Assembly: GCA_003518755.1 (NCBI GenBank)
Contig: DOYA01000141.1
Span: 1-5,359, forward strand
DNA from: Clostridiales bacterium
Lineage (GTDB): Bacteria; Bacillota; Clostridia; TANB77; CAG-508
Reading direction: 5' to 3'
DNA: 5,359 bases
The notes under the pieces are model-generated. The model saw only the letters and a program-made list of their open reading frames with translations, was not told the DNA's origin and ran no database searches. The position numbers and the translations under genes are program-made. This document shows positions 1 to 4,364 of this stretch, piece after piece. Every line of letters begins with the position of its first letter. Positions within the stretch are counted from its first letter, which is position 1.

Positions 1-427
1 TTTCTAATCCTATTTCTCTTGCTAAATTTGCTTTTATACTTTCTTGTAATACATTATCTTGCTCAATTTTTCTTATTTCATAGAGTATTTCTTCACTTTT
101 TATATATCTGCTATTTTCTGGTATTTTATTAATTTTCTTACCATTTTCAGTTTCACCTAATTCATATGTGCATTTTGAAACATATTCTTCAAAATATGGT
201 ACTGTTCCAATTATTTCTGGATTGTTTCTTTCTTTTCCTTTTAAATTTAATTTATGTGCAATTATATTTAATATAGTTGACTTTCCAGAACCATTATTTC
301 CATATAGTACTGTTATATTATCAAATAAAAAAACATCCGGCTCCTTATTTTTTAGTATATTATAAGGATAAATATTTGAATTTTTATTTATGCTATTGCA
401 TAATTTAAATAATTTTAAGTATATCAT
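1..427 (-). CDS. AAA/ABC-type ATPase, N-terminal part (runs off the window)
   Basis: About 142 codons are visible from an ATG at 425-427; the reading frame stays open to base 1, so the C-terminal part lies outside. A clear Walker A P-loop, GNNGSGKST, sits at residues 43-51 after a beta-strand-like stretch (NITVLY), as in SMC/RecF-like single-chain AAA proteins that bind and hydrolyse ATP. The flanking pattern (MIYLK near the start, YPYNIL, then EEYVSKCTYEL, then IPENSRYIKSEEI) resembles bacterial stand-alone 'AAA family ATPase' proteins whose biological role is not established. Walker B and signature motifs would be in the missing part. No membrane segment or signal peptide is visible. The start codon has only a weak GAG five bases upstream; an in-frame TTG at 443-445 is an alternative. 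The gene is 118 bp downstream of the ORF6N gene. I am confident of the ATPase fold but not of the function. Confidence 0.85.
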   Translation of the reverse strand, partial: MIYLKLFKLCNSINKNSNIYPYNILKNKEPDVFLFDNITVLYGNNGSGKSTILNIIAHKLNLKGKERNNPEIIGTVPYFEEYVSKCTYELGETENGKKINKIPENSRYIKSEEILYEIRKIEQDNVLQESIKANLAREIGLE

Positions 428-444
428 TTTTTCTCGTATAATCA

Positions 445-450
445 ATTATA
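445..450 (-). promoter_or_regulatory. possible -10 box for the ATPase gene
   Basis: The minus strand reads TATAAT here, 17 bases before the ATPase start codon. No good -35 hexamer lies at 16-18 bases upstream, so in a genome this AT-rich the match may be chance. If used, the mRNA would have a very short leader. Confidence 0.25.
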
Positions 451-545
451 TAGAAATATTAATCTATTGAATTGATTAATCCCTCCTCAATAATACAATT
501 TCTACAATTTCGAAAGTATATCACCTATTATTGCATCGTATTTTA

Positions 546-836
546 TTAACGTAATTCCAAAACATTTCTTTCTGAACTGGTCACAAACTGTGACCAGTTA
601 TCAACAACTTCTTTTTCTGTTAATTGAAAACAAAATTTTTCTGGAAATCTATCTATATTTCTTCTAACAGCTTGATTGATTTTTTTTGTTTCATAATGAT
701 ATAACTTCGAAACATCGCTATCCAACATCACTTGTTTTCCTCTAATTGTATATATTCTTTGTTTTATATCTTCTATATCATATACTTTGGCTTCCAAGGT
801 TTTATTAGATTGAACAATTTCTTCTGAATTTATCAT
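546..836 (-). CDS. ORF6N-domain protein, short (probably truncated)
   Basis: This 96-residue protein carries an ORF6N domain, a KilA-N-related predicted DNA-binding domain common in phage antirepressor-like and mobile-element proteins. Visible family motifs are IRGKQVMLDSDVSKLY at residues 31-46, KKINQAVRRN at 51-60, RFPEKFCFQLTEKE at 63-76 and SQFVTSS at 82-88. Family members usually continue after the SQ-VTS motif with a YLPY-FTEQGV-like segment and a further C-terminal domain; here the frame ends eight residues after SQFVTSS, so the end of the domain and everything beyond it are missing. A purine-rich AAGGAAAG lies about 11 bases before the ATG, and a strong promoter lies upstream (870-898), so the gene is probably expressed. 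It could be a working short regulator or a remnant of a longer gene. It stands alone between the tyrS terminator and an ATPase gene. Confidence 0.8.
   Translation of the reverse strand: MINSEEIVQSNKTLEAKVYDIEDIKQRIYTIRGKQVMLDSDVSKLYHYETKKINQAVRRNIDRFPEKFCFQLTEKEVVDNWSQFVTSSERNVLELR
575..599. repeat. perfect 11-bp inverted repeat with 3-bp spacer
   Basis: On the plus strand AACTGGTCACA (575-585), spacer AAC, then TGTGACCAGTT (589-599) form a perfect palindrome. It lies inside the ORF6N gene and encodes its residues 80-87 (NWSQFVTS), directly before the point where the protein departs from its family. In RNA it would fold as a stable hairpin with a minimal loop. It could be a DNA-binding or recombination site, or simply reflect the codons of the conserved motif. 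Confidence 0.85.
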
Positions 837-869
837 AATAATTTTGTCTTTCCTTAAACTTTTGTTCGT

Positions 870-898
870 ATTATATCATATATTGTTCTTTTATTCAA
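870..898 (-). promoter_or_regulatory. sigma-A-type promoter of the ORF6N gene
   Basis: The minus strand has TTGAAT (893-898), a 17-base spacer, and TATAAT (870-875), with an extended -10 TG (TGATATAAT). This close consensus match lies about 34 bp upstream of the ORF6N start and downstream of the tyrS terminator, so the ORF6N gene is a separate transcription unit. Confidence 0.75.
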
Positions 899-909
899 GG
901 TTTTTTCTC

Positions 910-951
910 AAAAAAATAAAGAATGCTATATTTTTATAAAATAACACTCTT
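910..951 (-). terminator. rho-independent terminator after tyrS
   Basis: On the minus strand AAGAGTGTTAT (951-941) pairs with ATAGCATTCTT (929-919) over 11 bp, including two G-U wobbles, around an AT-rich loop. It is followed by TATTTTTTT. It begins 14 bases after the tyrS stop codon, which fits transcription ending there. Confidence 0.75.
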
Positions 952-964
952 TTTTATTTTTCTT

Positions 965-1396
965 TTAACATTTTACTATTTTCTTAAATTTGTTTTTTCC
1001 AAATTGAATTACTAAACCATTTTGAATTTTTATTATTTTATTTATATCATTTTCTAGATTAGAATTAATTTTTATGCCATTTCCTTGTATCATTCTTTTA
1101 GCTTCACCTTTAGAATTAGCAAAATTAATTCTTATCAATAATTCACAAATATTCATTTCATTTTCTGATATATCAAATTCTTCAATATCTTCGGGGATAT
1201 TTCCTTTTGCAACTTGTAAATATCTTTCTTTAGCTTTTTCATATTCATTTACATCATCATACATTTTTATTAATTCTTTTGCAAAAAGCATATGAGCTTC
1301 TCTTATATCCACCATCATTATTGTATTGATTTCTTCTGTTGTTAAATCTGTTGCCAATTCAAAGTATTGTCTTAATAAATCATCTGGAATTTTCAT
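965..1396 (-). CDS. tyrS: TyrRS C-terminal fragment: anticodon-binding and S4 domains
   Basis: This is the downstream part of tyrS in the other frame. It begins MKIPDDLLRQYFELATDLT, the usual start of the alpha-helical anticodon-recognition domain, and ends in an S4 RNA-binding domain (LLIRINFANSKGEAKRMIQG, then a GLVIQFGKNKF end). The homologous reading frame really extends upstream to 1447 (GNYIGLSDSPFEKFEKS), joining the N-terminal fragment at KMSKSL. The ATG at 1394-1396 is an internal methionine codon with no Shine-Dalgarno sequence before it, so independent translation is unlikely. Confidence 0.85.
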   Translation of the reverse strand: MKIPDDLLRQYFELATDLTTEEINTIMMVDIREAHMLFAKELIKMYDDVNEYEKAKERYLQVAKGNIPEDIEEFDISENEMNICELLIRINFANSKGEAKRMIQGNGIKINSNLENDINKIIKIQNGLVIQFGKNKFKKIVKC

Positions 1397-1424
1397 ACTT
1401 TTTTCAAATTTTTCAAAAGGAGAA

Positions 1425-2129
1425 TCACTTAAACCAATATAATTTCCGAAGAGACTTACTCATTTTTTCAGTTCCATCTAATCCAACAAGTAATGGAAAT
1501 GTCATTACTACTTGACATTCCTCACCGTAATCTTTTTGAAGTTCTCTTCCAACCAGCAAATTAAAAGTTTGATCAGTTCCTCCAATTTCAATATCTGCGT
1601 TTATTGCAACTGAATCATATCCTTGCATTAAAGGATATAATAGTTCATGCATTGATAGAGGTAAATTGTTTTCGAATCTATTCTTAAAGTCATCTCTTTC
1701 CATAATTCTTGCAACAGTATATTTACTTGCTAATTTTATTACATCTTCAAAATTCATTTTAGATAACCATTCTGAATTAAATACAATTTCTGTTTTTTCT
1801 TTATCTAATATTTTTGTGACTTGTTCTAAATATGTTTCAGCAGATTTTCTTGTTTCTTCAAATGTAAGTGCTGGACGTGTTTTGCTTTTTCCAGATGGAT
1901 CTCCTATCATTGCAGTAAAATCTCCTATTACAAATACAATTTTATGCCCCATATTCTGAAATGTTTTTAATACTCTTAAAGGAACAGAATGACCTATATG
2001 TAAATCTGGTCTTGATGGATCGGCACCGAATTTTATTGTTAATCTTTTTCCACTATTTATTTTTCTTTCTAAATCCTCTTCATTAAATATTTGTATTGCT
2101 TTTCTTTTTATTATTTCTAAATCTTTCAT
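1425..2129 (-). CDS. tyrS: TyrRS N-terminal fragment: catalytic domain
   Basis: This is the class I Rossmann catalytic domain as read from the tyrS start to the premature TGA (234 residues; the last seven are out-of-frame). Signature motifs are GADPSRPDLHIGHS with HIGH at residues 44-47, GDFTAMIGDPSGKS, the tyrosine pocket Y165-Q169-D172 in the segment YPLMQGYDS, GGTDQ at 183-187, and KMSKS at 222-226. The A-DP-PDLH-GH form of the first motif fits the TyrZ/type-2 subfamily rather than the TyrS type 1 of Bacillus. All catalytic motifs needed for adenylate formation are present, but the fragment lacks the anticodon-binding and S4 regions, so alone it should not charge tRNA efficiently. Confidence 0.93.
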   Translation of the reverse strand: MKDLEIIKRKAIQIFNEEDLERKINSGKRLTIKFGADPSRPDLHIGHSVPLRVLKTFQNMGHKIVFVIGDFTAMIGDPSGKSKTRPALTFEETRKSAETYLEQVTKILDKEKTEIVFNSEWLSKMNFEDVIKLASKYTVARIMERDDFKNRFENNLPLSMHELLYPLMQGYDSVAINADIEIGGTDQTFNLLVGRELQKDYGEECQVVMTFPLLVGLDGTEKMSKSLRKLYWFK

Positions 2130-2177
2130 ATCTATATAATCTCCATTCTTTATTTATTTTTCGTTATATATAGATAT
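2128..2177 (-). promoter_or_regulatory. hairpin between leader-ORF Tyr codons and the tyrS start
   Basis: In the mRNA, ATATCTATATA (2177-2167) is perfectly complementary to TATATAGATAT (2138-2128) over 11 bp. The 5' arm is exactly the Tyr-Leu-Tyr codons (17-19) of the small leader ORF. The 3' arm covers the SD-to-start spacer and the A and U of the tyrS AUG. The 28-base loop holds the tyrS GGAG and the leader ORF stop. The stem is almost all A-U and so only moderately stable, and TA-rich sequence pairs by chance more easily than mixed sequence. The placement suggests control of tyrS translation; that role is inference. Confidence 0.45.
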
Positions 2178-2224
2178 TCATATAATAACCCTTGATTTTT
2201 TTTATTTGAAAAACATTGGGTCAT
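2150..2224 (-). CDS. 24-residue Tyr-containing leader ORF upstream of tyrS
   Basis: A small ORF starts at ATG 2222-2224 behind GGAGGTGAT, a nine-base match to the 16S anti-Shine-Dalgarno, with seven bases between GGAGG and the ATG. This is much better than the site used by tyrS itself. It encodes MTQCFSNKKNQG followed by LLYEYLYITKNK and stops at TAA 2150-2152, 20 bases before the tyrS ATG. It begins after the T-box terminator, so it is transcribed only with tyrS. Three of its 24 residues are Tyr (15, 17, 19), clustered as in amino-acid leader peptides. It is out of frame with tyrS and does not resemble a TyrRS N-terminus. No homolog is recognised. It may be a regulatory leader peptide or a chance ORF behind a relict ribosome binding site. 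Confidence 0.5.
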   Translation of the reverse strand: MTQCFSNKKNQGLLYEYLYITKNK

Positions 2225-2243
2225 AATATCACCTCCAAAATTC

Positions 2244-2281
2244 AAAAAAGCCAATTCATCCATTTTAAAGGACGAATTGAC
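2244..2281 (-). terminator. T-box intrinsic terminator
   Basis: GTCAATTCGTCC (2281-2270) pairs with GGATGAATTGGC (2261-2250) over 12 bp with two G-U wobbles and an 8-base loop, followed by six T. Its 5' arm contains the CGTCC, and its loop the TTT, that the antiterminator needs, so the two folds exclude each other. It ends 19 bases before the leader ORF start. Confidence 0.92.
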
Positions 2282-2480
2282 TCCGTTGTACCACCTTTAT
2301 TCACAATATTAATAATGTAATATTGCCTCATTTTTAGCTTATTCGTAGCAACACGTTAGTTACTATAAGAATTGTAATTCAAATTTTATATACTGATAAT
2401 TTCCAGCTACCATTATCTCTCTATAAGTTACTATAAAATCCTACTAAGTTTCTTTTTAAAGCATAACTAAATTACAATAT
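2244..2480 (-). promoter_or_regulatory. tyrosine T-box leader (tRNA-Tyr-sensing riboswitch)
   Basis: T-box leaders bind uncharged tRNA and then let transcription of an amino-acid-related gene continue. Stem I: base pairing AAGAA (2454-2450) with TTCTT (2371-2367); loop-E-type AGTA (2445-2442); helix ATTTTATA (2439-2432) with TATAAAAT (2390-2383); AGAGAG (2422-2417); a distal ATAAT/ATTAT stem closing a GGTAGCTGGAA loop. The specifier loop GAATTACAA holds TAC (2376-2374), a Tyr codon. Stem III is CAATATTA/TAATATTG (2325-2304). The T-box bulge TGGTACA (2293-2287) lies between AAAGG (2298-2294) and ACG, which pair with CCTTT (2271-2267) and CGT (2274-2272) in the antiterminator. UGGU matches the ACCA end of tRNA-Tyr (discriminator A). 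The gene controlled is tyrS. The 5' end at about 2480 is inferred from the promoter. Confidence 0.93.
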
Positions 2481-2486
2481 AGTTAT

Positions 2487-2514
2487 ATTTTACCATTTTT
2501 TTCATAAAAATCAA
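2487..2514 (-). promoter_or_regulatory. promoter of the T-box/tyrS unit
   Basis: The minus strand has TTGATT (2514-2509), a 16-base spacer and TAAAAT (2492-2487) with an extended -10 TG (TGGTAAAAT). Transcription would start near 2480, just ahead of stem I of the T-box. An inverted repeat ATAACTA/TAGTTAT (2486-2480 and 2469-2463) follows the -10 directly and could be a 5' hairpin of the leader. Confidence 0.6.
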
Positions 2515-2557
2515 TCTCTCGTATAAAGTCAATAAGTTTTTAAACATTAGTTACAAC

Positions 2558-3889
2558 CTAAAATGATACCATAACATCATTATTGTTTAATTCGATTTTT
2601 AAATCATCTTTTCTTTTTATATCTTCAATTGAATTATTTATTAAATGTTCTTCTAAGTCTACAAAATCAATATCTGGATTGAACTTAATCGTTGTTTCTT
2701 TTGGATTAATATTATTGATTACAAAAAAATCATATAAAACACAAATCAGCTTTAATCCTGTCTTTGCATCTTTTTGTGGTTTGAATGTTGTTATTGCATA
2801 ACACATAAGTTTAATGTCATATAAAAAAACTGCTATTCTTTTTGGGTCATATCCAAGTTTGAAAATTTCATTTGAAAATTCATTATCTTCAAACTTTTCT
2901 TTTAGGCTGTCTGCAATGTATGAACGATATCTTTGAATCCCCCACTTAAAATTATCTCTTAATTCATATTTTTCGCTAGTCATTTTTTTTAAATATAAAT
3001 AACTATTTATACTTTCCTCTATTTTGATATTCGTTAGCAGTTCATCTCTTACAGCTAAAAGATCTGCAAATGATAGTAAAAACATTATTTGGCTAAAACT
3101 TTCATTAAATATTGTATTAGCATATTCATATTTGACAATTTTCCCTTTTGCATCTTTAATTGTTTGGATTGCAAATTCATCACTCATCTCTGAGCCTATT
3201 CTATTAATCAAAGGATGCATTCCTATTACTAATTTTAGTAATTCTATTATTTCTTGTTCTTTTAATTTAATCCCATTTTCTTTTAATTCTTTGTATGATA
3301 TTTTTAGTTCATTATATCTTCTTTGAGTCCATTTCACTCCTTTTACTTCATGATCTGCAACTCCATCAATAACACCTATATCATGCAATAAAGTACCTAT
3401 TTTTAATATAAATTTTGCATCTACTGATAAATCATTATACATTGTATTATATTTTTCTATTATCTTATTGGTATTTTCAAATTCTGTCTTGATGTTTTGA
3501 GCTAAATTTCTATTTATTAGTTGATATACATATAATACATGTATATCCCATCCTAATCTTTTATATATGTTTAGCCCTCCTCTTTTTATTTCTGAACTTT
3601 CACCTATATATGAAAACATATCACTTAATAAATTGCTCTTGTTACTTTTTGTGCACCTAAATAGCCAAAGATATTGTGCTGAATTTTCATTAAACAATAT
3701 ATCAGACATTTTTGGTTGAATGTAGTTTTCATATTCTTCTTGATTGATTATACCATCATTGTCATATATGTATTTTTCTACATTTGTAAATCTTTTATAG
3801 TTTTCTTCAGATTCTTCATTTTTTAATGCTAAACTTCTATAAATTTTTCCATAATCTGCATTTAATAGCTCATCAATTGAAAATTTCAT
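2558..3889 (-). CDS. HD-domain protein of unknown function (putative metal-dependent phosphohydrolase)
   Basis: This is a complete 443-residue, apparently cytosolic protein with no signal peptide or membrane segment. The centre carries an HD-type motif set: H117 (GWDIHVLY), H169-D170 (TLLHDIG), H180 (ADHEVKG), H225 (VIGMHPLINR) and D275 (SFADLLAVRDE). The H...HD...H...H...D pattern is what HD phosphohydrolases use to bind one or two divalent metals and hydrolyse phosphate esters, often of nucleotides or cyclic dinucleotides. No GYP motif, synthetase domain or nucleotidyltransferase domain is seen, so it is not a standard HD-GYP or RelA/SpoT protein. The N-terminal 100 and C-terminal 150 residues match no family I know and look alpha-helical and charged. 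The start has GAGG eight bases upstream. It lies 73 bp after the YqfO-like gene and ends before the tyrS promoter. The substrate cannot be told from the sequence. Confidence 0.8.
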   Translation of the reverse strand: MKFSIDELLNADYGKIYRSLALKNEESEENYKRFTNVEKYIYDNDGIINQEEYENYIQPKMSDILFNENSAQYLWLFRCTKSNKSNLLSDMFSYIGESSEIKRGGLNIYKRLGWDIHVLYVYQLINRNLAQNIKTEFENTNKIIEKYNTMYNDLSVDAKFILKIGTLLHDIGVIDGVADHEVKGVKWTQRRYNELKISYKELKENGIKLKEQEIIELLKLVIGMHPLINRIGSEMSDEFAIQTIKDAKGKIVKYEYANTIFNESFSQIMFLLSFADLLAVRDELLTNIKIEESINSYLYLKKMTSEKYELRDNFKWGIQRYRSYIADSLKEKFEDNEFSNEIFKLGYDPKRIAVFLYDIKLMCYAITTFKPQKDAKTGLKLICVLYDFFVINNINPKETTIKFNPDIDFVDLEEHLINNSIEDIKRKDDLKIELNNNDVMVSF

Positions 3890-3915
3890 ATAGATTTCCT
3901 CTTTTTCTTTATTAT

Positions 3916-3924
3916 TTTATAACA
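3916..3924 (-). promoter_or_regulatory. possible extended -10 promoter of the HD gene
   Basis: The minus strand reads TGTTATAAA, an extended -10, 26 bp before the HD gene start. TTTACA (3940-3935) is only 13 bases from this -10 hexamer, so no properly spaced -35 is seen. No terminator separates the gene from the one upstream, so read-through is an alternative. Confidence 0.3.
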
Positions 3925-3962
3925 TCTACATTAGTGTAAATTTATTTTTATGCTGTATTATT

Positions 3963-4304
3963 TTATTCAAAACTATTTTCATCCAATAAAGGTATAATCT
4001 CAAATCCGATTTCTTCATAAGGATGAACTTCTCTTAACTTTGAAATAATACGTTTAACATCTTTTACATCACAAACAAACTCTAATTTTTCTTCTTCAAC
4101 ATATTCAATTTTGTTTTTTTCTCCAATATATGGATTAGCTTTATCATTAGGCTTAAATGTTCCTATACATTTTATATTTTCAGAACAATGTGTATAGTTT
4201 CCTATATTTCCTGCTCCTGCTTGAAATACTGCATTTCTTACTTCTTCAACATTATCTATAGGAATTGGAACACATATTTTTACTTTTTTAATATCAAAAT
4301 TCAT
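3963..4304 (-). CDS. stand-alone YqfO/NIF3-insert-like (CutA/PII-like fold) protein
   Basis: This 113-residue protein matches the small PII/CutA-like domain found as an insert in YqfO-type NIF3 proteins, and also free-standing (COG3323-type, often annotated as a NIF3-like protein). Motifs in order: a first strand VKICVPIPID (8-17), AVFQAGAGNIGNYTHCSE (25-42), IGTFKP (47-52), NPYIGEKNKIEYVEEEKLEFVC (57-78) and HPYEEIGFEI (94-103). The GAG-IG-Y-HCS and HPYEE blocks are the family hallmarks. The NIF3 metal-binding domain itself is absent, so this is not a truncated YqfO. The biochemical role of the stand-alone form is not known; PII/CutA relatives form trimers and bind ligands or metals. The ATG has a strong AAGGAG six bases upstream. 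The gene is 60 bp after the oxidoreductase and probably cotranscribed with it. Confidence 0.85.
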   Translation of the reverse strand: MNFDIKKVKICVPIPIDNVEEVRNAVFQAGAGNIGNYTHCSENIKCIGTFKPNDKANPYIGEKNKIEYVEEEKLEFVCDVKDVKRIISKLREVHPYEEIGFEIIPLLDENSFE

Positions 4305-4318
4305 TATTATCTCCTTTT

Positions 4319-4349
4319 TGTGCCATTAGGGACGGTTCTTTTTGGCACA
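4319..4349. repeat. short palindromic clostridial-type intergenic repeat
   Basis: TGTGCCA (4319-4325) and TGGCACA (4343-4349) flank a core that includes GGGACGGTTCTTTT. The GC-rich core stands out from its surroundings. From memory, GGGACGGTTCTTTTT bounded by G(T/G)CAC-like arms recurs in many clostridial genomes as a REP- or MITE-like element. In the minus-strand mRNA it would form a 7-bp hairpin just before the AAGGAG of the YqfO-like gene. On the plus strand it is followed by seven T, but no plus-strand gene ends here. Confidence 0.6.
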
Positions 4350-4364
4350 TTTTTTTATTATTTC

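Larger units (their letters stand above)
965..2129 (-). pseudogene. tyrS: tyrosyl-tRNA synthetase gene with a +1 frameshift
   Basis: Tyrosyl-tRNA synthetase activates tyrosine with ATP and charges tRNA-Tyr in the cytoplasm. The gene is complete from ATG (2127-2129) to TAA (965-967) except for one extra base at about 1448. Reading ...AAG TCT CTT, skipping one C, then GGA AAT TAT ATT GGT restores KMSKSLGNYIGL and gives a continuous protein of about 387 residues, close to the roughly 400 usual for the TyrZ-like bacterial subfamily. As written, translation stops at a TGA at 1425-1427. The upstream T-box has a Tyr specifier and a terminator follows the gene, so the locus looks maintained rather than decayed. 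Likely explanations, in order: a sequencing or assembly error; a real recent mutation, tolerable if a second tyrS exists; or recoding at CTT-C-GGA. The tyrS ribosome binding site is a modest GGAG (2141-2144), 11 bases before the ATG. Confidence 0.9.

Noticed and set aside
442..477. Inverted repeat around AATCAATT and AATTGATT upstream of the ATPase gene
   Set aside because: It is a short all-AT-type match with a long spacer in very AT-rich sequence and no T-tract, so there is no support for a terminator or operator.
1394..1396. Independent start of the TyrRS C-terminal half, as in a split synthetase
   Set aside because: There is no Shine-Dalgarno sequence, and the homologous sequence continues upstream of this ATG to the frameshift point, so a one-base frameshift explains it better.
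1425..1427. TGA read as Trp (genetic code 4) rescuing tyrS
   Set aside because: Read-through of this TGA stays in the wrong frame and soon meets another stop; only a frame change restores TyrRS similarity.
2515..2557. Terminator after the HD gene
   Set aside because: Only a weak AT pairing (GTTT/AAAC) is visible, with no stable stem followed by T-run; the HD transcript may read into the tyrS leader.
4343..4356. The 4319-4349 hairpin plus T-run as a plus-strand terminator
   Set aside because: It has terminator shape on the plus strand, but no plus-strand gene is supported nearby; a dispersed repeat is the better reading.
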